This document shows, piece by piece, positions 53,530-64,000 of a stretch of 64,000 bases of DNA. The notes below the pieces were generated by a model. That model saw nothing but the letters and a program-made list of their open reading frames with translations. It had not been told where the DNA came from and did no database searches. This DNA comes from Hemileia vastatrix (Eukaryota; Basidiomycota; Pucciniomycetes; Pucciniales; Zaghouaniaceae), in contig JASXTE010000007.1 in the NCBI GenBank assembly GCA_030280995.1, positions 3,146,001 to 3,210,000 of the forward strand, given 5' to 3'. The translations under genes and the position numbers were made by a program. Positions within the stretch are counted from its first letter, which is position 1; the number at the start of each line of letters is the position of its first letter.

Positions 53530-56500
53530 TGATTTTTTCTTTTTATACTTTTTTAGTAGAGTAGGAAGATTAGATATCTACTTCCCAGGTATCCAAGAAT
53601 CATATTCAGATGATTTATTATTGAAAATCAATAAGTATTCTGTACCTTTTTCAGCAGTGACTATTCTGTCATTTAGAATTTTTTTAATTTCTGCTGTTTC
53701 AGTGATTTCATTTGGGGTTAACTTTGGTCTTCCCCTCCTTTTTGGAAATAAATCACTATTAGATGTGTAAGGTTTCAGAAGAGATATTGGAAAAACAGGA
53801 TGTTTTCTGTCATATGGAGAATACAAAATAACCTCAACTGCATTATCTCCAATCATTCTTCTGACAACAAATGGACCATCAAATGGATCTTCCAATTTGT
53901 TATTACCTTGTAAGTTGAAGGGGACTGTAGAAATCAACACTTCATCACCCTTTTTAAAAGTGTATTCTTTATGGGATTTGTCCCATCTCTTCTTCTCATA
54001 TTCAAATGATTTTTTAATACATTGTTGAGCATGACTTCTGCATAGTTGTTGCATTTGAAGAAAAGACTTTACACCAGGATGTATATCCAATTTAGGTATT
54101 TTGTTATTGAGAATTTGGGCAGGAGTATTTTGAACATATCCAAGCCAGAGCTCAAAAGGCTTTCTTTGAGTAACAGAATGAACAGTGCTATTATAAGCAA
54201 ATTCCAACCCAGGAAGTAAGGTAACCCAATCATGAGTGAATCTGTCATTATCTTTATACTCAAGGCCAAAGGCACAATACCTTCTAATCATGTCCTCTAA
54301 AGTCTGAATCATTATTTAAGCTAAGCCATCAGTCTGTGGATGATGGGCAGTAGAAAGTTTCAGATCATAACCACAAACATCCATCAGAGACATCCAAAAT
54401 TCAGAAGTAAATTTATGGTCTCTGTCAGAGATTATGGCTTTAGGAAAACCAGCAGTATTAAACATATGAGACCACAATAAGAAAGCTAATTCTTTAGTGG
54501 AAAAATCCTTGTGGGTAGGGATAAATATACACATTTTTGTGAATCTGTCCACAATAACCCAACAAGAGTTATAACTGTCTTTACCAGCAATAGGTAATCC
54601 TATTACAAAATCCATGTTTATTATCTGCCATGGTGCATCAGGAGGTTCAATATGTTGCATTAATCCTGCTCTTTTACCAGTTAATCTTTTTGATTTTTGG
54701 CAAGAATCACAAGACTCAACATATAATTTTGTGTCTTCAGACATATTAACCCACCAAGCAGTGTTCTTAATTCTGATCATTGTTTTTTCAAGATCAAAAT
54801 TTCCAGCTAATATGTCATCATGACAAATTTTCAAGATGATTTCTTTCATAGAAGGAGGAATAACAATAACATTACTCAACTTTCTTCTATAATATAGATA
54901 TCCTTCATCAATTGAAAATTTACCTTTTTCCAAAGCTTTTTGGTACTTTGGTGGAAGGGTTTTAATTAATGCTTGTATTAAAGCATTCTTTGGATCATTT
55001 AATATGGTGCATAACTTTTTCAAGTCAGTGTACTTATCATATGATTCCAGAATAAGCTGTAATAGCTCTTCCTCCATATCAACCACATATATCCCATGTA
55101 TATGAATAATTTCATCCTCATGATCATAAGCAGGATAAGAGTCATTATTTGGTAAAGGTAACCTAGATAACATATCCACATTTGAGTGAACAATACCAGC
55201 CCTATGAATAATTGTCATTCTCCCTCTGTATTCTTGAACATCCAACTGCCATCTGAACATATGTCTGTTTGGTGTTTCCAAGTTTGAAAAGGGATTTAAC
55301 TGAACTGCAGTCAGTGACAAGTTCAAATTTCTGGTCATCTAGGTAATAATGAAGCTTTTCTAGAGCCCACACTACAGCTAAACATTCTAATTGAATAGCA
55401 CCATATTTCAATTCACTATTTCTCAAGGTTCTTGAAATATAACAAATTACTACTTCTGAAACTTTATCATTTATCACTTGTTTTTGATGGAGGGCAGCAC
55501 CAAGACCAATGAAACTGGCATCAGTGTACAAAACAAATGGTTGATTAAAGTCAGGTAAAGTAAGAATTGGTGCTGACATCAAACAGTGTTTCATAGTGTC
55601 AAAGGCTTTTTGTCTTTCACTATTCCAGACAAAAGCAACATCCTTTCTAGTTAATTGGGTAAGGGGTAAAGCTATGACTTGGTAATTTTTAATATACTGT
55701 CTATAGTATCCACACATTCCCAAAAAACTCTGTAGCTCTCTAACTGTATTAGGAGCCTTCACCTGTTGTATGGCTGCCACTTTGTTTTGGTCAACACATA
55801 TCTGTAAGCCTGAAACAACATGACCAACAACTTTTAAAGAATGGAACCCAAATTTACATTTCTTCAAAGCAAGTGTCATATTTATTTCATCCATTTTTTG
55901 GAACAATTTACACAGGTGGTTAAGATGGTCCTCAAATGTTTTTAAGAATATAATGATATCATCAATATAAACCATCAGCCATCCTTAAATTATCTCTTGA
56001 TGGAATGTGTTATCCATGACTTTTTGGAAAACTGAAGGGGCATTTTTAGGGCCAAAAGGCATCCTAATATACTTATAAATACCCATATGAGTAGCAATAA
56101 TCAGAAAGTTCTGTGAATTTTTCTCAACAGGTACCTGGTGATATCCCTTGTTACCATCCAAACAGCTGATATATTTAGCACCCTGTAAAGTAGCATGTAT
56201 AGAGCTAATTCAAGGTAAAGGGTAGATATCATCAACAGTATAAGTATTTAGTGCTCTATAATCACCACATAACCTGGCTTTATCTTTCTCATAAGAAATT
56301 AGGACAGGTGAGATAACACAATATTTAGGTGTTTCAACTACCTTTTCAATAATATTCATTTTCAAAAGGGTAGAGAAATTGTCTTCAATATCTTTCCTGT
56401 TTGTGGGAGAAGCAGGATAAGGCTTCTTTTTTAAACTAGGTGGTATATCAGTTAATGGACAAGATAATGAAAGTTTCATTTCCTACTTAACTAATCCTAG

Positions 56501-59500
56501 TTCAAGTGACCCATGAGCAAAGGCCATAGGAAAAGACTTTATCAAGTTAATGATGGAATCTTTATCCTCACCAGAAAGTTGCTCTCCAAAAGAAGCATTG
56601 TCAATTTCAGACATAAGGGCATGCATTTCTTTTGTAGATCTTCCTTTATATTGAGCTACAGAATTACATGTGTTCAATTCTGGTTTTAATAATTTTTTGG
56701 AGGAAGAAATCTTAAATTTCCTCTTCCCATTCATCCCCATTGTGAAACATTGGTTTGAGGGATCCAATTTTATGCCATATTTGGTTAAAATATCATTCCC
56801 TACAATAAACCAATTGCTTAAGTTATCATTTTTCATGACAACAAAATCACAAATATCTCTTACAAACCATGGTTATATTTAAAAAACACTGTGGCTTTGT
56901 ATTTACCAATGGGGGACAAAACAGAGCCATAACCTATCCAATTTTCAGAAATGATAGGTATCAGTTTTGATTTATAGTCTTGATCCACTGAAGCAAGTGC
57001 TCTCTCAGAAACTACACTTCCTCCAGCTCCAGAATCCAAAACAACTTCAATGCTGGTTCCATTAATCAAGACTGGTGTCTTGAGAGGGGCAATAACAATT
57101 GAGCTATCCTCAATGTTCTTTATGATCTCAGCATCTTCAACTGTAGATAAAGCATTATTATCAATATCAATAGTATTTAAATAATGAATATCCTCTTCCA
57201 GCATCAAGATTTCTTGTTGAGATTATTGCTGGCACAATCACTTGACATATCATCCAGTGCTACTGTGTCATCAGCATGCTCCTCTGTTTTTTCTACAAGA
57301 TTTATCTTCTTGTCACAAAAATGGCCTTTCTGCCAAGGCTTGTTGCACTTGAAGAAAGTGTTTTTTGCATACTTTTTTGGTGCAACATGGGCAGAAGTTT
57401 TACCAACCTTTTCCAGAGGTTTCTGTTGGTAAGTGGAGGGTTTCTCCAAAGGGGTCCTAGGAATGAATCTTCTGGCATCATACTTGTTGTTTAGAAGGAT
57501 CTCATTGCAAGTATTAATGAAGGAAGAAGGTTCCCTGAAGAACTCAGTCCTAGCCACTATCAAGTCTCTCAAAGACATTGGTAATTTATAAAGGATCCTG
57601 TCCTTCCATAACTCAAACTCCATATTTGGGTCCATTGCCCTTAAGATTTTTACAAGTTTCATTAAAAACTCAATAGGTTTATCAGTAGAAGAGCTATATC
57701 TAGTTTCCTCATACTGCCTTTGTTGGGCCATTCTGAACTTGGAGCCACCAAATTGTGCTTTAATCAATTTCTTCCAATCCTCCCATGAGTTGTCATTCCC
57801 ATCCATGAAAACAGATTCATACCACATTAGGGCAACATTAGTAAACAAATAAATTAACTTGGACACAATTTCCTCATCTGGGAGTTTGTAAGAATTTTTT
57901 AACTTATCAATTCTGCAAATAAATTGTTGCCAATTAGAAGAAGAATCACCATCAAATGTTGGGTACTGGTCAAGTTTTTGCCAATTATTTTGATTTGAAG
58001 GAGTCTCCTTAGTACAAGCTTGTTTCTGAGTAAGGAGCAGCTGTAACTTCTCTAGTTGGGCAGTAATCTCATTGTTTAATCCCTCTGTTAAAGGTCCTGG
58101 TGCATCATTACTTTTTAATGGAAACTCAGGGGTATCAACATGTATTTCTGGAACTAATTTACTTTTAGATGAACTAGCCACAGGTAACTCTGGAGCATCC
58201 TGTACTATTTTTTCCTTCAAAGAAATCTCAGAATACTTTTGATCAATAAACAATGAGTTCAATTTCTCCTCAATGGTTGTTAGTCTAGTTTTCAATCTTG
58301 GAAGACTAGATAAATTCTCATTGATTGTTGCAAAAGATAACTGATTCTTATTTTGAAAAGATGAAAAATTGTCATTCAATCTTTTCAGATTCATCTTATC
58401 TATCTCCACCTCCTGGCAACAGGCAGATACAGTATCTTTTAGTTTAGACAAATTATTTTTTATATTTTGCCATAAAGCAACTTTCTTTTCATGGGTTGCT
58501 TTTTAATGAGACAATTCATCAGAGACTCTCTGTGATTCACTTCTTAATGCTTGATAACCCTGATCAGTTAACAAACTATTATATCTCTGAGTCAATTGCA
58601 TGTTGTTCATTATATGGTTTTGTTTTTCAATAATATCTCTCAAGTACTCATCATTAATCTTTTCTACATCTGGAGTGTTTCTCAATAAGGAGACTGAGTA
58701 ACTTTCCAGACTCTCATAGAACTCAGGGTCAAGAGTCTCATAAATTACAGCCATATCAGGGTTAATCATTGAAGTAGCAATTAAAAGTAATGGATTAGAT
58801 ACATGAGTTATCTGTCTACTGCTCCCAGCCTCTACTGCCCTTAAGGTTTCTTCTTCCCTCTCAGATTTACCTGAAGGAACAGAATCAGCTACAAGAAATG
58901 GCACTTGAGAATCAATAGAGGGGCTTACCAAGGTTTGCTGGGTCTGACCATATTGGGCTTTCTTCTTCTTTTGCCTCCTTGATAGGGGTGAGGAGGTGTG
59001 GGGTTGACCTGGCTGGGTCTTGACGGACCTGCCTGAGGTAACTGATGCTGATTTTGAGACAGGTAGTCCCACTGCCACTTGGACACTTCCACCTTCTCTT
59101 GGGACTGGGGAGCCAATTGTTGTTGATCCCTGGGAGGAAGAGGTTTCTTCTTCTCTTGAAGAAAGGTATCCATCTTTCTCACCTTTTCTTCCAGTGCATC
59201 TAATCTTGCCTTTAGTCTCAAGTTTTCTGTCCTTAGCTCCTTTATGTGAGTTGACAGATTTTTTACCTGTTGAGGCAATGGCATCTTTCTTATTCTGAAG
59301 CCTTTTGGAAGTTCTTCTGGTGGATTTATCACAGGCTTCTGATCCTGAGTTGTATCTACTAGGATTTCCACTTCTTCCATCTCTACATCCTTTTTGGGGC
59401 AAGGATTTATTAATTTGAGAAATTCTTCTTGTTAAAGGAGACCTTACAGAAGTAGGCTCATCATAATCAATTAAGTCTAGTTCCTCTTCACGTGCAGCAG

Positions 59501-59519
59501 AACCACTTTGGTCAGTCAT
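53530..59519 (-). pseudogene. Gag-Pol of Gypsy element 3 (disrupted)
   Basis: Start MTDQSGSAAREEE at 59519. Open pieces: 58503-59519 (N-terminus), 57204-58451 (coil, capsid, knuckle), 56860-57207 (protease DSGAGG), 56483-56836, 56210-56479, 55202-55975 (RT with YIDD), 54316-55338 (RNase H end, integrase HHCC and two Asp) and 53578-54312 (integrase end, GPF module, chromodomain). Stops replace Glu at the integrase catalytic position (near 54314), before GWLM (near 55985), before EMK (near 56482) and before ISNLP near the end; Arg is a stop near 56208. There are frameshifts near 55270 and 57205. It is more diverged from element 1 in gag and RT than in integrase. Confidence 0.88.
58925..59380 (-). 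CDS. Overprinted +1-frame coiled-coil ORF, element 3
   Basis: 151 codons, open from an ATG aligned with the one in element 1 (both within GGATGT(A/G)GA(A/G)ATG-like context; in element 3 the third base before ATG is G). Motifs LPKGFRIRKMPLPQQ, NLSTHIKELRTENL, a heptad coil, KWQWDYL, GPSR, PPHPYQ and KRRRK, ending in Trp and TAA, all in the same order as 10760-11293. It remains open although the enclosing gag-pol has a dozen lesions elsewhere; the gag frame is also open here. Unknown function. Confidence 0.6.
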   Translation of the reverse strand: MEEVEILVDTTQDQKPVINPPEELPKGFRIRKMPLPQQVKNLSTHIKELRTENLRLKARLDALEEKVRKMDTFLQEKKKPLPPRDQQQLAPQSQEKVEVSKWQWDYLSQNQHQLPQAGPSRPSQVNPTPPHPYQGGKRRRKPNMVRPSKPW

Positions 59520-60339
59520 TTTAAGATTTAACCAAAATGAAGAAAAGAGACAATAAGATGAATTATTCTTTATTTTTAATTTTTATTTAACAGAAATAAA
59601 ATAAAAATAATAAAAAAATCTTTTTAGGATAAAAATCAACTAAATAAAATTAATTTATTAATTCAAAAAAATAATTTAAAACCAGGATTATAATATAATC
59701 AACTGAAGAAATAAATTGAAAATTTTTATTAATAATTTTAATTAATTACTTTCAGGATTTAAATCAACTAATTTATTACCAGGACTTAATTTCAACTGAA
59801 GTAATTAAATATGAATTTTTATTAATAAAAAAAATTTATTGTCAGGACAATTTGTCAACTGGAACAAATAAAATTTAAATTAATCAGGACAAAATGTCAA
59901 CTGAAAATTGTAATAATTAATATTAAAATATAATTATTTATTACTTCTGTGACTAAGAACACTATTGCTCTATTATTGTCAACCAGGAAAAATAAAAAAA
60001 ATTTAATAATAAAATTAAATCCAAATTACCAGACACCTCCCCCTGTAAAATGAGCAAATTAATGCCAATTACAGAGTGCTGAGTAAAAGAAAATATGTAG
60101 CAAATGAAGAGTGCAAAGTAACCCACAAATAGTAATATCAATAATTACCACAATATATACGACGTTTAGTCAATATATGAACCTAATTTTTGGAACGCGG
60201 TTCGATTGCTGTTTTCAGCAAAAAATTTTGTCACGTGACGTATGAAGTTCATCGTTTTAATCGCTCTCTTGTCCTTACAGGTACTCGAATGCCGATGGTC
60301 CCTTCAATTTACGCCCTCAAATCACGATGCAATGTCAAT
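59520..60339 (-). other. Untranslated leader of Gypsy element 3
   Basis: AT-rich with repeated AATCAACT(A/G)A and CAGGA(C/T) phrases (59620-59920), GC-richer near 60180-60340. A primer-site-like TGGAGGCCTTCCCAAATT lies at 60340-60357 on the minus strand, two bases from the LTR. Confidence 0.55.
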
Positions 60340-60359
60340 AATTTGGGAAGGCCTCCAAT

Positions 60360-61153
60360 TGTCAAGGTGTTCTTTTGGTCTAGAAGATTGGTTCAAGGTT
60401 TTTACAAGGAAATTTAGGGCTTTATTGAACTCTCAAAGAATAGTACGTATTTCTTAATCAAAATGATTGTTTTACTCAAATAAAAGAGGTAGTTTTAAAA
60501 TATTAATATAGACTATAGATTAGAACTACGCTGTTGTAAATACTAAGGTTATAAAATATAGAAATAAGTGTTGTATTATAATTGTAATAATAAAGTAAGT
60601 GATGAATGAATGTCTTGAAAAGCACAAAGTAAGAGGCCTTTTACATGCAAAACATGAGGGAATAAAATATGCAGAATTTACACCATCTACTGTAAGAGTG
60701 TGAGAAAAAGGATAACAAAGAAAAGGAGTACATATATGACATAAGAAATAAATAAACTGGTATGTCAACAAGGGCATCAAATTTATTAGCAATAAAGTTT
60801 GAGTTCCTTGGACTGTCACAATTAATTACACAATAATTAATTAATTATATTACTTTCACGGGATTCCAGATCTCACACTGAGGTAATATAATTGTTTTAA
60901 AGTTTTTTTTATTATAATTTTATTATTAAATTTTATTCCCATTAACTTATACTATTGAGCACGGTGTTAGGGAGTAAAATTGTAGGGGACATTTTATTTA
61001 CACTAATTATTTATACTACTTATTGTACTTAACTCGTTGATTGTAAGTAATACTTAAGTAGATAATTAATTATTAGTAAGAAGAAGGGGTGTGGCTTCAA
61101 CTCAGTAAAATAATTAATTATTTTACTGGTTAAGTCTAGTAGCCTGGCTGACA
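60360..61153 (-). repeat. 5' LTR of Gypsy element 3
   Basis: 794 bp, TGTCAAGGTG to GGCTGACA. The TATA box is altered here (minus strand TGTAAAAGG at 60637-60645 versus TATAAAAGG in the 3' LTR), so the promoter copy is probably weakened. AAAGT follows at 61154-61158. Confidence 0.93.
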
Positions 61154-62230
61154 AAAGTTGTAACAAGATTCCAAACCAGGGGGAGCTTTTGTTGTTTGGT
61201 GATTATTCTTAGAAGAGTTCCAAATAGTTTCAATAATTCCAGTTCCTAATCCAAAACCAATTATAAAGTTGTGATCTGGAAAGTATAACCCATGACATTT
61301 TATTTTAGCTGGGTAAGTAATAGGTTGTCCAGGAATAGGATTGATAAAAGAGAAAATCCCCAACGTCAGATAATTGGTGTCATTCTTATTGGTATGAATC
61401 TTGTTATGAAAACTAGAATGATTAATTATAACATAGGAGAATAATAGATAATAACTGCTAATCTCTTCCCATTTGGAGTCACACAAATTTGGAATCCCAA
61501 CTCTGTTTGAAAGTTCATAATTTGATTCAAAGGCGTTGTTACAGAGTTTTTTGAGTCAAAGATCAAGAAAAGAATTAAATGAAGGTAAGGAGTCCCATAA
61601 TCAAAAATCATTATTTTTTTCACTTTAGAAAGTTCATAAGCAATGAATAGATGCCTATAGAATTAAATTGAGTGAACAATATTAAGAATGAAACAAAAAT
61701 AATTATTTGACTTACCAAGAGAATAACTTTTAATAAATCCCAGTCTCCATTCAAAACCATTAATGATACAACCCAAAAGATTCTTTTTTTTAATCAGTAA
61801 TCAAACCAAAGCCATTTGATATATTATAGAGATGAGATCAGATAGTTGATTAAATACTTCATCTTTTACTCCGTCAAATGAATTATTTTTTTAAAAAATT
61901 TGAGGTTTAAATATATTACTGATTACTACCTTAACTTCATCCCATCCTAAATTTGTTAGATATTTGATATCTTCAGGTAACTTCCTGGGATATTTATCTT
62001 TTATTTTGACTTTAGTTTTGAAATAATTGATGTTTGATATATGGCCAAATAGAAGATCCAAGTGAATTTTCTTTTTTAATTATCTTTTACATTGATAAGA
62101 TCAATCATCATTTTTTATTGTTGAAGTTTTTGAAGAAGATTGAAAAGAAGTAGATTTTGAAGAAGCTGATAAAGAAGATAAAGGATGAAGATAGATGTGT
62201 AAAGCTTTAATCAGAAGAAATAGATATTTT
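61154..62230 (-). pseudogene. Tet-like 2OG-Fe(II) oxygenase, main part (copy C)
   Basis: Readable core 61136-61486: WEEISSYYLLFSYVIINH, HTNKND, FINPIPGQPI, KCHGLYFPDH, GFGLGTGIIETIW and NHQTTKAPPGL, then interruption by the LTR. Upstream frames match the copy at 29.86-31.16 kb, including the same TGA after the FNSFL segment (61556-61558). The Ser/Lys-rich start region near 62100-62230 is decayed. HxN replaces HxD as in the other copy. Confidence 0.6.
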
Positions 62231-62447
62231 TTTTCTGAAAAAAAAATTACTGGTCAAAAAAACATCAAAAAAAAATTTAAAAAATTAAAAAAAAACTCAC
62301 ATAATCTAAAATAATTAACCAATTAAATTTGTTTCAAAAAATTAATAAGAATAAGTATTACTTTACTTGAATTTGACAAAAAATTTTGTATAAATCTGCA
62401 CAAAAAAAAACAGAAATAATTTTTTTTGTTATTTTGGTGTCCTTAAT

Positions 62448-62875
62448 ACCCCCTCCAAACCTGCTCCAAAAACACCTCAGAAACCCCCTCCAATCCCCCC
62501 ATAACCGCCTCCAAACCCCTCCAACCCCCCCCCCCCCCCAGAATACCCCTCCAAACCTGCCTCCAAACCCCCCCAGACCCCCCCTCTCTTCCTTTGTTAA
62601 CAAATGATTGTAAGAAATTTTTCATTAACAAAGGAAGAAAGGCGGTTGGATTGGCTAAAGAGAGGGTTAAGGAGGGGGTTATGAGGTGGTTCTAGGGTGA
62701 TTTTGAGGTGGTTATTTGAGGGGATTGTAGGGGGGGTTTTAGGGGGTGATTTGAGGGTGTTTGATGGGGGATTTGAAGGAGAGATTTGAGGGGGTTTGTA
62801 AGGGATATTTGAGGGGGTTTAAGGGGGGTCAGAGGAATCCAAGGAGGGGTTTATTAAGGGGGAAAAGAGGGAAGA
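62448..62875. repeat. C-rich/G-rich foldback array without captured gene
   Basis: Left arm 62448-62590 with units like CCTCCAAACC plus C runs, a 13-bp perfect hairpin (CTTCCTTTGTTAA / TTAACAAAGGAAG) around 62591-62640, and a G-rich right arm 62640-62875 (GATTTGAGGGGG-type units). Same position in the transposon as the arms around the tricalbin fragment at 31.9-33.2 kb. Strongly G-quadruplex-prone on alternate strands. Confidence 0.65.
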
Positions 62876-63500
62876 AAGGGAGTTTACAGTAAGCCATGGG
62901 AGGAGGGAATGAGGCAGAAAAAGAGAAGGGAAATGGGGGAAAGGGTGATATGTCCATGCCAAGGAGGGTTGAAAGTGGGGGAAATGGCCAGGCCAAGGAG
63001 GGACCAAGAGTAGGATGAAGAGAAGAAAAAGAGAGAAAAGTGGGAGAGAGAGAAAAAAAAGGTTAATTTTACCTAGAAAATAAAAAAAACCACTTACCAA
63101 GAAAAAGAAAAAAGAAACAGAAAAAAAATTATAATTAGCAAACATAATAGTAAAAATGAGAGAAATGACTTACCTGGAGAGATGAGATGAGAAAACAATT
63201 GACTTCCAATTATTTGAGGGATGTTTGAGAAGAGGAGATAATAGATATGAGTGATGAACAAAAAGAAGAATGACTGAAAAATTATGTGATAGCTGAAAAT
63301 ATGCGATTTCATGTTGAGGTGGCAAACAAAAACAAAAGAGACAGGGAAAAAGAGACTTTCACTGAAAATTCAAAATAAAAGTCAATATTCAAAAATAAAA
63401 TTTCAAACTTAAGAGAATAATACATGCAACTTGATAATTTGAAGAGTATGAAAAATAAAATTTAAAATGGTGGTGTTGAGAAACGTTTAAGTATTATTGA

Positions 63501-64000
63501 AATAACAATGGAGTGTATGAATTTCTTTTCTATACAATTTTTACCCTGTAAATAATATTCTTGACCATATAATTAATGTTTTGATCTCAGCTTCCAAAAA
63601 ACCAATTCTCACACAATAATCAATGAATTTACTGCATTATAAAATCAACATAAACATAAAATAAAAACTGAATATTTTCAAATTAATTTTACACATTATT
63701 TTCCATAAAATTTAAGTGGCTTACTAAGCTTCAGAATACCACATCATCAAATATAGCCCTGTTAACAACTCCAGCCCTATACAATTCCATTGAAAGAAAC
63801 AGAATACTTATCAATTTTTTGAGCACTGAGCTACATAGATAAAGGTTCTCATCCTGTTAGCTTATTTTTTAAAACCTACTGTCTAGGTTTTCTAAATATC
63901 AAAAAAAAGAGAATTGGTCAGATGTATGAAATTTTCTCAGATATCTCATAAAAGAACAAGAAGATTTTCATTGGCTCTTAGTCTTCCTTAACAAGTAAAT
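63501..64000. other. Gene-free AT-rich end of window
   Basis: Begins with ATTTCTTTTC(T)ATACAAT, which resembles the first bases of this window, so the two ends may lie at the same place in a repeat. No open frame of note. Confidence 0.4.

Larger units (their letters stand above)
61154..63500. mobile_element. Family-B transposon copy C, right part
   Basis: Resumes the sequence interrupted at 52699. Contents: most of the Tet-like gene (61154-62230), AT-rich filler, a C-rich/G-rich foldback (62448-62875), a spacer matching 1690-1800 (GTCCATGCCAAGGAGGG) and the transposase 3' flank (63160-63500) matching 33390-33760. The transposase coding region and right inverted end are missing. Confidence 0.65.

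Overview
The window is very AT-rich, with long A and T homopolymers, few host genes and many nested transposable elements. Four things point to a basidiomycete rust fungus (Pucciniales): short GT-AG introns, Ty3/Gypsy chromoviruses with single-frame gag-pol, Tet-like 2OG-Fe(II) oxygenase genes, and a fungal kinesin and tricalbin. I cannot name the species. Only two stretches look like host coding sequence in place: a kinesin (35.7-38.4 kb, + strand) and a small 80-codon gene of unknown function near 19.3 kb.

Layout. 1-4.1 kb: remnants of a DNA transposon family (here 'family B') arranged head to head, plus a MITE. 4.1-13.3 kb: Gypsy element 1, coding on the minus strand, with two 1142-bp LTRs and one 2055-codon gag-pol frame. 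13.3-18.4 kb: a 4.16-kb DNA transposon (E) inside a MITE. 19.2-21.2 kb: the small gene, SINE-like repeats and a MITE. 21.6-27.2 kb: LTRs of a third family, MITEs and a family-B relic. 27.25-35.33 kb: the fullest family-B transposon. It carries a Myb-like/coiled-coil gene (+), a Tet/JBP-type oxygenase gene (-), a piece of a host tricalbin gene between inverted G-rich repeat arrays, and a DDE_4 (PIF/Harbinger-like) transposase (-); all are decayed. 35.7-38.4 kb: kinesin. 39.5-51 kb: Gypsy element 2, a mosaic broken by a solo LTR. 51-63.5 kb: another family-B copy, split by Gypsy element 3, which has 794-bp LTRs and a 5-bp AAAGT target duplication.

Two signals stand out. First, all three Gypsy elements carry an overprinted reading frame in the +1 frame of the N-terminal Gag region. 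It encodes a short coiled-coil protein with a W-x-W-D-Y-L motif, and it is clearly better conserved between elements than the Gag frame covering the same bases. Second, family B combines a Myb-like protein, a Tet/JBP dioxygenase and a DDE_4 transposase. The Myb-like and oxygenase genes recur together in a second copy, and the transposase with its end region recurs in others. One copy has also captured a host gene fragment in the loop of a G-rich foldback structure.

In element 1, Gag, protease, reverse transcriptase, RNase H, integrase and a C-terminal chromodomain would be made as one polyprotein from the LTR promoter (TATAAAAGG) on the minus strand. Elements 2 and 3, and every family-B gene seen here, are disrupted.
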